Assembly (NCBI GenBank): GCA_039621445.1
Contig: CP154956.1
Coordinates: 39,458,553-39,522,552 of the forward strand
Source: Euglena gracilis
Taxonomy: Eukaryota > Euglenida > Euglenophyceae > Euglenales
DNA: 64,000 nucleotides
Direction: 5' to 3'
Below the pieces are notes generated by a model. That model did no database searches, was not told the DNA's origin, and was given only the letters and a program-made list of their open reading frames with translations. Positions 21,471 to 32,071 of this stretch are shown in pieces (positions within the stretch are counted from its first letter, which is position 1; every line of letters starts with the position of its first letter). The translations under genes were made by a program, and so were the position numbers.

Positions 21471-23917
21471 GGGGAAAGTTTGTGAGAGCCATTCTTAATT
21501 TTTTTTGTGGCTGGCTCGATGAATTTCATATCGATCCAATCTTGAGTGATTTTTTCCAAAGCTTCTTTTCGTTCCCCGTGCATAAAGAATGGTTTTTGTC
21601 GAGTTGGTGTTGCTCCTTCCTTCAAAGGTATAAAAGCATACCCATAGGGTCCCCTTACGGGTGGGTCCGGGAATACCGTTGACCTAAAAACCGTTCCTTC
21701 ATACTTTTGTTGAATTTCCTCCCTTAATAGCCTTAACTTGCCTTCATCCTTATCTTCCTCCTCTTCATTATTTGCATCCCCCCCCTCCCTTGCAATTATC
21801 ATCCGTCGGATGGGTTGGGGGGTTGCTTCGGACACGTTCAAATTTTTGTGCAAAAATTTCAGGGTTCGGTCATCCAAAAAGCGACTTCTTTGATCAAACC
21901 CACTCAAAGGTAGTTGGAAACCGAATTTGTGCAAATGGGCCGTGCCTCCCTCTTGGGGCAAAATTTTGGAAGTGTTTGAATGACGCCGTTTTCTGAAATC
22001 ACGCACACCAAACAAAAATGTGAGCTCGGGGGTTTCCAAAACCAAGGCTCGGTGATGTGGAAAAACTCCAAGTTTTGCTAGGGCAAGCCATGGGAATGAC
22101 AAAATGGCATCCACTTTTATGTTTGCTTCGTAACATTCCACTTCATACTCAAAACATTCGGGTGGTGTCCCATTATTCTCCTCCCCAAGCAACGTCATTC
22201 TCACCTTAGTGCACCTTGTCCCCCCACTTAAAACTTGGCCATTAGCCGTTTCAAACTTAAGGGGATTTTCAGCCGAGTGCATTAGGTGATCGCTTACGAA
22301 TCCTTGCCTTATGAGGTTTGCTTCCGCCCCCGTATCCACCAAAATATCCATATCCCGTTCCTCCCCGTTGACCAAAATCACCTTTGTGCGAATCAAAAGT
22401 TGCCGATCCTTTGAAAATTTGCTCACCCCTGTGGGTGGGTACATTTTCTTCACCATACGTGACTTCAAACGCACAACCTTTGGTTCTTTAGACGTGTTAG
22501 TGCTAGTGGGGGGCTTGTTACCCTCTATCAACAAGGCCCAAACTCCCCACTTCACACCTCCCATGGGTTTCCCATCCACTTCGAAAAGCTTTGTTCCAGG
22601 CTGAAAATACAATTTTTGTGTCGCCTTTCGCACAAGTTCTCTCACCCATCCCCTTTGCCAATCGGGAACAATGCAAATTGCATCACACGGGGTTTTTTGC
22701 AACTTTTTTGCCACCTTATGCCATAACGACCATGGGGGTTTCAACCACACCGTGCCCCCCTTCCCCCAATCAACGCTCAAGGCATTTTCCTCCTTCGTCA
22801 AAAAAGAAGCACATTGAGAATTTTTGATTGAAGCAAAACAATCCATTTCGGCTCTCCTTTGAAATTTCTCCTCAATCAATTTCACAAAAGAGTTTCTCAC
22901 GGCATAGTCCTCCCTTTTGAAGGAAAATTTCTCCTCCTTAAAATCAAGGGCCGAAAGAAGATATTCAATCAAATTTTGAGGCATTCTCCATTTTTGATGT
23001 GTGCTCGTGTGCATATGCCTCCCACCCAATTGCTCCTTGTGTGCCCACCTGCCCCCCTCCTTCAACACCATGTTGGGGCAGGTTTTTCCATCACAAACTT
23101 TGTCCTTCAAACTTAAGAGATTCTCACTCCCCCAAATACGGGTTGGTTTTTGGTATCCCCAATCAGAAAATTGGCAATAATCAACATCAATGAAATTCAA
23201 ATTTCGAACACATTGCCGTTTGGGTAAATATCCCGTACGGGGATTTTCAATCCACCACAATTTGGGTTGAAAATATTCCACGATCTCCAAAGTTTTTTCG
23301 ACAAGGCGATCTGCCGTTTGCATGTCCCTACCCCCTATCGTTTTTGCAAGGCTATACTCCGTGCATGGCACACCGGCCGCAATAACTTCAAAATATCACT
23401 GGAGGTAGTTGCGATAATCCCACTCCAAAATATCCGTTACATGGGTTGGGTGAAATTTTGGGTTGACATCCAAAGATACCACCTGGTATCCGTTTTCCTC
23501 CAAACACCTCCCCACAGATCCTTTTCCCGAAAACAAATCCAACGCCTTGGGAATTCTCCTACTTCCAACACCTTTGATGGATCCTCTTCCACTCAAACAA
23601 CCATAATAATTGTTGAAACTGGGCCGTGCACTCTCCTGGCTTGCACACCTGGTCCACGGTTTGGGTCGAGTCCACGGTTTGCCCGGCTTGCCCTTCCTCG
23701 ACACGGGCTGCCATTGGCTCGAGGCCACTTGCCTTCTTGAGTCAATTGTTGATGATGAATTCATTGAATTGTCTTCAGTTGCACCATTGCCTGTCTTCGG
23801 CATTGCAAACTCTTGATTGGTTGACTTTGAACCTGAGATAGAGGGACTGGAAGATAGATATACACATTCTCCAACATGGTAACATTCTCCACATGGAGAT
23901 GTGGTTGGGTTATGCAA
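21422..23917 (-). CDS. Family B Pol N-terminal part: C5-MTase-like, Dam/DIRS-type MTase-like, aspartic protease
   Basis: One reading frame interrupted by a single TGA (23,398-23,396). Order: Cys/His cluster CGECYHVGEC (near 23,885); cytosine-C5 methyltransferase-like domain with motif I DLFSGKG (about 23,539), SLDVNP, PCTEYS holding the catalytic Cys (about 23,368), IENP (about 23,250) and QKPTRIW; then a second domain (about 22,855-22,520) with DCFAS, VWLKPPWSLW and IVPDWQRGW. The second domain resembles the Dam/methyltransferase-like module next to RNase H in DIRS elements. A protease follows (VDTGA, about 22,340), then the N-terminal RT region. Frame is lost near 21,490 at a T/A homopolymer. 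The C5 domain looks like the short phage/giant-virus type. Activity is unknown; the TGA lies between motifs I and IV. Confidence 0.75.
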
Positions 23918-23980
23918 AATATTGTGGGGGTTTTTGATGCCCGAGGATGTAAACCCCTCAAAAACATGACCCCGGCGTCC

Positions 23981-26900
23981 CTAAAGACGGACTGGGGGTG
24001 CAACATTTCGGTTTGCATTGTACCCCCCTCCCTTCCAACCGTTGCCTTTGGAAGAATCTTTCCCTTGGCCTTTGCCTTTGCCCTTTCCTTTTTGGGAAGA
24101 TTGTTGATTCCAATTTCCATTCGATTGGCTGGACCCCCTTCCCCCATATCGTCCTTGGCCTTGATAATTTTGAGCACCCTTGAAACTTTGGCCTTTCCAA
24201 GAGTTTTGGTTTTGATTTTGGGGTTGCCAAGTTGGCCAAGGAGACGATTTTGGTGGTGCTTGAACCCAAACTCCACCATTGGTATTTGGCACAGATTTTG
24301 GAATTTCTGCATTTTGTGCAACATTTTGGGTGTGGCTTTCAGTGGAAATGGGAACAGAACCATTTGAAGCATTGGGCAAGTCAGAACATGTGGACTTGGG
24401 TGTAGAAGATGTTGGAGATGCCACCTGATTTCCAGAAAAAGAACGTTTCTTTGAGGGTGAACCCTCCCGACTGTTGGATTTCCCCCCTTTGTTCTCCTCC
24501 CCCACCGATCGAGAACGTCTGTATGAGGTTTGGCTGTGATTGGGGTTTAGCATTAAGTCTTGCCGATCTCTGAGCGCCAATTTTGAAGTCACGAGACGGA
24601 AAATGTCTTCAACGCTCAAATTTGGTTCATTTTCTCGAACCCGAACCAAAACATTGGAATCATTAAATTCCTTCCCATTGTAACTTTTGAGTGTTTCACA
24701 ACTTTGCACATCAGGCAACACATTTTCGAAATCCGTCTCGCTCAATTTTGTGACTCTTGTGGGTTTCTTCCCAGCGAAAATCATCACAAAATTTTGCATA
24801 ACGGCTGTGGTGGTTGGCTGTGGATAGTTCATTCGAACGGTTGGTTGGCTGGTTTTGATCCGTTCTTCCTCATCAGTAATCCAATGCACAATAAAAGGGG
24901 GCATTTTTTCGATGAGTAATCTTTTCACATCCCCCTCACTGGCATCCTTGATTTTTTGTCGACACAACTTGAAGTCAACTTTGAAATTTTCCCAATCACG
25001 ACTTGTAACCCTCCCTTGATGACACAACGTGAGATCCCGAAAATTTTTTCTGGCCCCAAACTCTTCATTTCTCGAGTGCCAGGCATCCAACTTGGTCCAC
25101 ACTTCATTGAAAGTTAGTGCCTCCCCCATTTCATCCAAATGCAAATTGAGCTGTTTTTTCACCAAGTCATCCGAACAAAGTTCCAGGAGGCCCAATTTAT
25201 CCGCTTCTGAAACTTGATTGAATTTTCGAATAAATCTCACCCACTCACCCTTGAAGTTTAGCCAATCACTTGAATGACCTGAAAATTTTGGGACACCGAC
25301 ATTTCGCAAAATATGTTGTGTAGCTGCAGACGCAACAGTCAGCATTGGTGACTGTTCAGATGCCCCCCCTATGGCATTGATACTCACCTGGCCCACCATC
25401 AATGATCCATCCCCTAAATCTGGGCCCCCTTCTAATCCCAGATTAAGATCCCAGATTTCAATTGGCTGAACCGGCTTCACTCCCTTAATTCCAACAAAAC
25501 CAGAATTCGGCTTAAAAACTGGCTTGGGCTGTGTAACCGTAGATGCCTTGGGCTGAACCGTTTCAGTCAAAACTTGTTGCACCCTCCCTTCAATGGCCTT
25601 CAACCGTGCCTCAAAATTGTTGCACAGATTTTGGACAACCTCCCTATGGCTTTTTTCCTTTGAAAAATCTGTTTTAATTTTGCCCAAAATCGCACAAAAC
25701 TGCTGTTTCATACAATTTTCCATGTCATTTCGCAGCTTGTCAAAATGTTCTTCTTTTTGCACTTGTCTCATTTTTTCCTCCATCATTTGGGTCATCATGA
25801 TTTCCATCATTTTTCTGACCTGAGCTGCCATTTCCCTCCGAACCTGAATTTGTATCGTTTCTTCTGTTTTCCCCATCATTTCAACAACTTTGTCCCAAGG
25901 CACCTCCTGGCTGCCCAGAAATTTCTCGATCCCAGCCAATCTGTCCCCCAGAGCTTTGCTCTCCTGATTCACTGTCTGAAATCGCTGCTGCATTTCACTT
26001 ATTAGTGTTCCAAAATTTGTCTTAGACTCCTCCCCAACAGTTTTCAGCCCAGCAGCAATTTCAGTGAATCGTTCGTTTACCCCAGAGCACAGCTCACGGT
26101 TTGCATTCTGAAGCGCAGAAATTTCTTTTTGCAACTCCAATTTGTTTTCTCCCACAGCCCGAGAACAAATCCCAACTTGGTCAAAAAGACCTGAAAATCT
26201 GGCTTCATTTTCCTTTTCCCTTTTCAAAATTTCGCTCAACTGCCCATCCAAGTAATCTTTCACAGATTTCTCAAAAATCTGGGATTTTCCTTCAACCTGT
26301 CTTTCAATTTCGATTGACAAAAGTTGTTTGTGGCAGTTGGCAATATTTTCCACCGCATTCCCCCCTTGCTGGCACTGTGAAATAAAATGGCTGACTGACT
26401 GCTGAATTTCCTCCTGAGTTTTCTGTTTTTGCTGTTCAAACTAGTTGCAAATTTCAGTGTTTCGCTGTTCCACATTTTGCTGAATAAACTGTAAAAGTTC
26501 AGCCTTTGCTCGAGAATTTTTTTCACCCAATTCTTGCTCAAAACTTTCCAGCCGATTTTCCACAACCACCTGGGGGGGTATAATACTTTCCCAGTAAGTT
26601 AAACTTCGGTTCAGCTCAGCCAATTGGCAGTCCACCCCCTGGGCCCAATTATCCCATGCGTCCCAATCTGAAAAGTCAGCCCCCCCACCTGAACTCCTAA
26701 ATCAGGTGGCTGGGGTTCCATTTCTTCGTCCTCCTCCACCTGGGTTTTTGATGCTGCCAGATTTAACACCCCCGATGATGATGCAGTGCAACCCAGATTT
26801 GCAGATTTCACCCCAGAAAATTTTCATTCAGAATACATTCTGGTCGATTCCGAAAAAAATGTCTGCCCATCGACAGTTATTTCGCTGTGGCTGGCTGTCC

Positions 26901-27190
26901 CCCTGTCTTCCAACAATAAAATTGGAGTTACCCCCTCAATCTGGGGTATTTCGGCTCCAAAATTTGGAAACTGATTTGGATCAAAAATCTGAAACCTGGG
27001 GGGTATCCAACCTGCAGCCACCAAAATTTGTTCTGTTTCTTCAAACTGGCTGGGTCCCGACCCCCTGTCACTGTCAATTTCACTGTCGCTTTGATACTGG
27101 GGGGGTGAACCCGTCCATTGTACCAACTGATTTTCATCCCCCCCCCCTGTGATTCATGGGGACTGGCCGTTATCATGTTAATTCCAAACA
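23981..27190 (-). pseudogene. Family B Gag
   Basis: The main open part is 26,353-23,981 (790 codons). The N-terminal half is strongly helical with coiled-coil character. A central capsid-like region (about residues 330-500; WLNFKGEWVRFIRKF, LDAWHSRNEEF) is followed by a Ser/Asn/Gln and then Gly/Lys-rich basic tail (KGKGKGKGQGKD) suited to nucleic-acid binding. Upstream Gag-like reading at 27,126-26,824 and 26,811-26,611 is in other frames, and a TAG near 26,442 separates it from the main frame, so this copy's Gag is broken. There is no zinc knuckle in the main frame; a Cys/His cluster opens the next ORF instead. Confidence 0.8.
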
Positions 27191-27529
27191 CATTTTCTGG
27201 GTTCCCACCTGAAACGTCTGAGTTTGAAATTTCTGAACACGTATCAGAACCAGACTGTGATTAAAAATTGCTGATTTCCACAGATTCAGAAGAATTCAGG
27301 TTTGCCGATTTCGAAAATTCTTTCACCAACAGAGTTGAAGCTGCCTCTGTTAACCATGTTTAGCCGAGGGCTTCAACTTCCAACATTTCCACAGATTCTG
27401 TTGGTATGAGCAACAGAACCTGTCTCTGTAATCATGTTTTAATCTTCAGCAAGATTACTGCTGGCTGTGCCATCAAAATTGTCCGTATTTTCTGGGCTGA
27501 AAATTTTTTGTCAACAGGGTTGGCAAAAA

Positions 27530-27544
27530 CTCCTCTGCGTACCA
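27530..27544 (-). promoter_or_regulatory. Primer-binding site, family B
   Basis: TGGTACGCAGAGG directly abuts the LTR end on the - strand, with no gap. It has the form of a Met-tRNA 3'-end complement (TGGTA...CAGAG). The exact tRNA cannot be named without the organism's tRNA set. Confidence 0.7.
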
Positions 27545-28200
27545 TGTCTACCCCGGGCGCCCCCCCTGCGGGTGTCGGACAGAAAACCCCAGCCCCCTGG
27601 CCGGCTGACTCCTGCCCGTCACCCACCCCTGGGGCTGCCGTTCCCTGGCCAGGGCCCAGTGTTTTTCCGGGTGGTGGAGGGCTCAGGCCACCCCCCGTTT
27701 CGCCCACTGGTATACCCCCCGACCAGAGGGGGGTGCGTAGGATCGAATTAGCTTTTTCGTGGAAATCTTGTGCAAAATCAAAATTCCGCTCCAATGAAAA
27801 TGCTTCTCCAAACTTTGATCCCCATGAGGCCATTTCACTCCCCCTTTCTTCCGGCACGCAAAACATTGAGAATGGATAAGGGTGGTGTTTTGTTCACTGA
27901 AATGGTGGTCAAAAGGCAACAATGACACACCGTGAATGAGGAAAGGTGGGACCTGACCTTTGAACTTGAAATTCTCAAAAATGACAATTCTTCAATGAAA
28001 TAATTCTTGAGGACTTCAATTCTCAATTGTATGCAACAAAGAAACCCACAAAAGTGTGCGGAAGCAAATTGTGCTGAATTAGAACCTTAAATTAGGCTTT
28101 TCCTATAGATCGCGCGTTCTGCGCGGAAGGAAAAATTCCGTGTTTTCAAAAGCTTCCGCCCTGCCATTTTTGACTGTCGGACGCCCCCCGACAGTCGACA
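27545..28200 (-). repeat. 5' LTR of family B (656 bp)
   Basis: On the - strand it starts TGTCGACTGTCGG and ends GGTAGACA, the TG...CA type. A near-copy of 655 bp lies at 16,064-16,718 in the same orientation. Visible differences include single substitutions and one T-run indel. Near its start is a small inverted repeat (GACTGTCGG/CCGACAGTC). Confidence 0.92.
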
Positions 28201-29300
28201 ATATATTGCCAAAGGAAGTCCAGCTTACCGAAAACGGCCTTGTGACTGTCTTCATCAAATTGTAGGACTTGGTTCAGTGTTTTAGCGCAATTTTGGACAC
28301 ATTCTTCGATGTGTCGAAATTGCTGTTGTAGTTGGTGGTTCTCCGGTAAATTTGCGACTACGCTCTCAACGGTATTACTGGAGAACGAATCCCGGTCTTC
28401 CTCGGGGTCATTGTCCATGGGAACAATGACACCGGCAGTGTCCTGGACCACCAACCGCATTTCAGCGGACCAAGGTAGTTCTGGGATTTCTCCCAGTTGT
28501 GCAGGGGGGGGGTAAGTCCCGAATGGGGCTTACCGGTGGTAGGGCCGGGGGGGTTGGAAAAAACAAGGTGTTTCCAACCCGTCCTCGTAAGGGGGGGCTC
28601 TGTAGGCAATTGGGTGCCAAAAAGCACTAATTGCCAGTCCCGTTCGGGCATTCTGCCCACTTGTGAGTCAGACTCCGCAGAAGCGGAGGGGGTCCGTAGA
28701 TCCATTGTAGGGTTATGTTGCACCGCAAATGCGGCTGTTTTAACGGTGGGTCCCCGAATGCGGGTTGGGTCCGTAGACCCTTGTAGGGGGGGGGGCACCG
28801 CCGAAGCGGCTTGGATCCGAAGACCCTTGGAGGGGGGGGGGCACCGCCGAAGCGGCTTGGGTCCGAAGACCCTTGGGGGGGGGGGGGGGGTACCGCCGAA
28901 GCGGCTTGGGGCCGAAGACCCTTGGAGGGGGGGGTACCGCCGAAGCGGCTTGGGTCCGAAGACCCTTGGAGGGGGGGGGGTGGCACCGCAGAAGCGGCTT
29001 GGTGTAGGGGGGGGGCACCGCTAATGCGGTTTGGGTTCGAAAACCCAGTTGTGGGGGGGGGGGTACCTCCGAAGCGGCCTGGGCGTCCGCCCTTGTATAG
29101 AAAAATTTTCCACCGCAGAAGCGGCTCGTGCATCCGCCCCTTGTGGATAAAAATTTTCTGTCGCTAAAGCGACTTGGGCATCCGCCCCTTGTAAGGAAAA
29201 ATTTCCTGTCGCCGTAGCGACTTCATCTGCATTATGTAGTCCCCGAAGCAAACCTATTAACAACGCATAGTTAATAGGTGCGTTTCCAGTGTGTGCATGT
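28201..29300 (-). pseudogene. Family A copy 2 gag, 5' portion with hairpin array
   Basis: Matches 3,750-4,760 of copy 1. A frame from 29,311 encodes the GADAQ-type repeats. The coiled-coil Gag starts near 28,550 and breaks off at 28,201, where family B is inserted. Frames are disrupted by G-run length differences. The tandem hairpin array (28,690-29,230) has more repeat units than copy 1, so unit number varies between copies. Confidence 0.8.
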
Positions 29301-29517
29301 GCACCTTGCATTTCTGATGAAAAATTGGGAAATTTTTTGTGAAAATCGCAAAAATTGTAAAAATTGTAAAAATTTGTGTGAAAAGACGCAAAAAAATAAG
29401 CAAAGGTGGGGGCTCAGTGGCGTTGTGATGCAGCTGTAGCCACTTGTGCCCCTGAGACACCTCGCCCGTGCTTAGGCGCCTTTTTCTGAGTTTTTCTTTG
29501 GTCGTTCGACCGTTAAA

Positions 29518-29637
29518 CCTATTCTGCTACCAAGTGTACGTCCCACCCCGCCTTTTCTACTTATGCTTTCCTCCCGAAAAGCCCGTGGGGGGAGTAACAA
29601 TAAAATTTGCTTCCGTTTTCCCCTTTTGAATGCAAAA
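29518..29637 (-). repeat. Family A LTR remnant and primer site, copy 2
   Basis: About 103 bp (29,535-29,637) match the 3' end of the putative LTR at 3,421-3,523; the primer-like TGGTAGCAGAATAGG is at 29,532-29,518. The remaining ~325 bp of LTR are replaced by unrelated sequence. Confidence 0.6.
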
Positions 29638-30560
29638 TGCTTCCTTGGAGAAGAGCCCGTTGCTTGTACTTGGGACTGCCCCAGGAATGCTGCACTTCTT
29701 TCTCTCCTTCAGCAGCGTACGTTCCAGCTCTGCTACAGCAAAAAACAGTTGTTGTGCCAATATTTGATAATCTATATCCACACTGCAATACAGGGATGCC
29801 ACCATTCTCTCCAGGTGCAGCATTTTTTGCTGTAGTGCTTTCAGCTGCTTGTCCCAGGCCCCCTTTCCGTCTGACCCATGATTATTATCTTCCGCTCTTA
29901 CTTTTATCCCCTGATACCTTGGTGGCTCCCCCAACACCATTTTCCACGTTAGTCGATCTCCTTTCTCGGCTTTCCGAAGGCACGTTGCCAGCTCTGGCGC
30001 CAGGGGCGCCAGTAACTCCTGCAAGGGGAGCCGTTCATCCGCCTCGTCGGTGTCGTTGTCTTCCTCGTCTTCTCCGGCGTCCTCCTCCATCGCGGACCGC
30101 TCCGCTCTCTGCGTCATCCCCTTGTCTTTCTTCGAAATCTTTTCCAGCCAACACTCAGCCAATTTGAAACGCAAACGCTCAGCCACGTCCGCTTCTGTCT
30201 GTCCCAAGTTGATCAGTGGTACTTCCACACTTCCTGCTAGCGCCACAGAGCCAAGGACTATTTTCCTGTAATCTTCGACTTGGCTGGAGACCATCGCGAC
30301 CTGTGTCAGCTCGTGGACCTTCTGTGCACATTTCGTCGTGTGCCATCCACCTCCCAGCCAGTTTTACCCGGCCGCGATGACGGCGACCAGGGATTCCGGG
30401 GAGGATTCTGCCAAGAGTTTCGCCACATTTTCCTCGTTGAATAATAGTTCTCTCCACGAATTGTTGAATATAGTTTCATCCTCGGTTGTCAATTTCTCTG
30501 CGCACGCTACCATCTGATTTTGTCGAAGGACGTTAATATCCGTCAACTCCGGACTCAAAA
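29557..30560 (-). CDS. Unrecognised acidic/helical ORF, fused into a family A LTR remnant
   Basis: Main frame 30,294-29,557 (245 codons), with related coding-like reading upstream in another frame (30,560-30,364, containing WRELLFNEENVAKLL). It is helical, with an acidic patch (EEDAGEDEEDNDTDEADE, near residue 70) and a long C-terminal helix (LKALQQKMLHLERMV). Its last ~25 codons lie in the family A LTR, so its true end is lost. It lies just outside the left terminus of the DIRS element. I do not recognise the family; a retroelement Gag is one possibility, a host gene fragment another. Confidence 0.35.
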
Positions 30561-30599
30561 AGCAGTAGGAAGCACCCCGCCAAAAAGAATGCAAACAAC

Positions 30600-30814
30600 A
30601 AAACAGCCGGCACACAGAGCAGGATCCAGGGTTCGATATAAGGACACGTGGGGAGGGTGGTCCGGACCCCCCTGCGGGCCAGGAGGGGGGGGGTGAGCAG
30701 GGATGGATGGGAAGCCTTGAGGGGGGGGTGGGTCGGACCCCCCCTCCCGACACGGAGGGGGGGGGGTGGGTCGGACCCCCCCTCCTACCTCGAAACTGAG
30801 GGGGGGCCGAAATT
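30600..30814. repeat. G/C-run repeats with GGTCCGGACC palindromes
   Basis: Several near-copies of a unit with GGTC(C)GGACCCCCCCT next to 7-9 G runs. The same motif recurs at about 35,850-35,870, 38,250-38,310 and 45,780-45,860, next to transposon or satellite boundaries. No coding evidence. Confidence 0.55.
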
Positions 30815-30838
30815 GACACCTCGGGCTCCGCACGTTGC

Positions 30839-30920
30839 CATTGTGAGGCCATGCCTTGCTCGCCGGCGGTTTGTTGTGTGATTGTTCGCTGCGCTGGGTT
30901 AGGAGGTCCTGCTTAGTGCC
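30839..30920 (+). repeat. DIRS left inverted terminal repeat
   Basis: Perfect inverse complement of 35,451-35,532 (82 bp); weaker pairing extends to about 30,940 (GGAGTTGGCTG). Confidence 0.93.
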
Positions 30921-31090
30921 TTTTTTCGCTGGAGTTGGCTGATTCCTAACTTGCCCTTCGACACCCAGAAGAAAGGAAAAGAGTTCACGAACGAAGAAGA
31001 ACCGAGAAAAGAAGTCAATATCAATTCAATATCCAGAAGGACACGATCCAGACGAATAGCAATTGAGAATTCAATTATCAATTTTCAATT

Positions 31091-32071
31091 TTGACTTCAA
31101 TGAGCAATGCAGTGGAGAAGAAATTGGGATTACATGGCCACGGACGTCCTGGAGCAGTTGCCGCAGAAGCAGGAGAACTTGGAGATGCGGTCGACACGCG
31201 GCGAACCGTGGCCGTTTCCCCCCCCCCAGACCCCCACACCAGAAATTTCCCATCCCAGCCCAACCCCCTCCCCAGTGACGGCCACGGTCCTTGGACCACT
31301 GTGGCCAGAAGGCCCAGAAGACAAAAATCTGCCCCAGCACTTGATGGGCAAAGGATGGGCCAGGGGGGCCCAAAATGCTCCACAATTGAACAACCACAGC
31401 ACACACACGTGGGGCATCTCCCCCAAAGCCGCCCAGTCGCCTATGCAACAATTGGCCAAAGGAAGGGGAGATGGAATCAAGGCCAAGGAGGACAACACTA
31501 CAGGGGCCATGGGGGCCAGTTTTACAAGCAAATCCCCTCAGGAAGGGGCAGAAAAGGTCTGTCCAACCCCCCCAATTCATCCATCACAACAGCCCCTCTC
31601 AAGGAAAAAAGGGGGGCCACAGCAGCCCCCCCAGATTTGAAGTGGGGTTGGAGGCCAAATCAAGGCCTGGAAGACCTACAGAAGAATTATGGAAAAAAAT
31701 TTACACATGGAGACCTTGGAGACCAGCAGGGTGGACCCACAGTGGACACCAAGAAGCTAAGGGGCATCATGCCCAACCAGCAGGGGGGACCCACACTGTC
31801 CACAAGGAAGCTAAGACAGCTGCTGGAGAAATCACCCGAGGGACCCACAGAGGCCCTCTGCCAAAAAAGGGGGGAAAGGGGACCCACAGTGGCCCCTTTA
31901 ATGACACAGCCTCAGGAGGAAAAGGGACCCACAGTGGCCCTTTTGGAGGGAGGGGAAGGAACCCCTCCTACATTTATTTCTCAATTCCCGATCAATCAAT
32001 CAAGGGGGGACCCACAGAGGCCCCCCTCTGGTATGTCAACCAACCACATCAGCATGGAGAAGACCAGATAG
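31091..32071 (+). CDS. DIRS gag-like ORF
   Basis: 326 codons, the first ORF of the DIRS element. It is Pro/Gly/Gln/Lys-rich and basic, with repeated motifs of the form GGPT-DTKKLR and GPTVA-L (residues about 215-290). There is no zinc knuckle. Position and composition suggest a nucleic-acid-binding Gag. It overlaps the following pol frame from 31,471, which may be reached by frameshifting. Confidence 0.55.
   Translation: MTSMSNAVEKKLGLHGHGRPGAVAAEAGELGDAVDTRRTVAVSPPPDPHTRNFPSQPNPLPSDGHGPWTTVARRPRRQKSAPALDGQRMGQGGPKCSTIEQPQHTHVGHLPQSRPVAYATIGQRKGRWNQGQGGQHYRGHGGQFYKQIPSGRGRKGLSNPPNSSITTAPLKEKRGATAAPPDLKWGWRPNQGLEDLQKNYGKKFTHGDLGDQQGGPTVDTKKLRGIMPNQQGGPTLSTRKLRQLLEKSPEGPTEALCQKRGERGPTVAPLMTQPQEEKGPTVALLEGGEGTPPTFISQFPINQSRGDPQRPPSGMSTNHISMEKTR

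Larger units (their letters stand above)
16064..28200 (-). mobile_element. Full-length Ty3/gypsy chromovirus family B with methyltransferase-like domains
   Basis: A 12.1-kb LTR retrotransposon with near-identical direct LTRs, a primer site, a polypurine tract, and internal order gag - C5-methyltransferase-like - Dam/DIRS-type methyltransferase-like - protease - RT - RNase H - integrase - chromodomain. It interrupts family A gag. Flanking 4-mers are ATAT (28,201-28,204) and GTAC (16,060-16,063). The uninterrupted gag has ATAT, so a 4-bp duplication with two transitions on one side is possible. About 15 differences between the LTRs (by eye, ~655 bp) suggest an old insertion. Several stops and frameshifts make this copy defective. 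Confidence 0.9.
8036..29637 (-). mobile_element. Ty3/gypsy family A, copy 2 (inverted; split by family B insertion)
   Basis: Read on the - strand: LTR remnant (29,637-29,535), primer site, leader, 5' gag (to 28,201), a 12.1-kb family B insertion (28,200-16,064), the rest of gag (16,063 to about 12,500), protease, RT, RNase H, and an integrase cut at 8,036. The gag sequence continues exactly across the insertion: GGCAATATAT at 28,210-28,201 and CCAAGAATTTGG from 16,059 downward join as in the uninterrupted copy at 4,750-4,775. Domain order RT-RH-INT makes it Ty3/gypsy, not copia. Confidence 0.85.

Noticed and set aside
27432-27879. Pro/Gly-rich ORFs on both strands across the family B LTR
   Set aside because: They coincide with the LTR, recur identically in the second LTR, and match no protein family I recognise.
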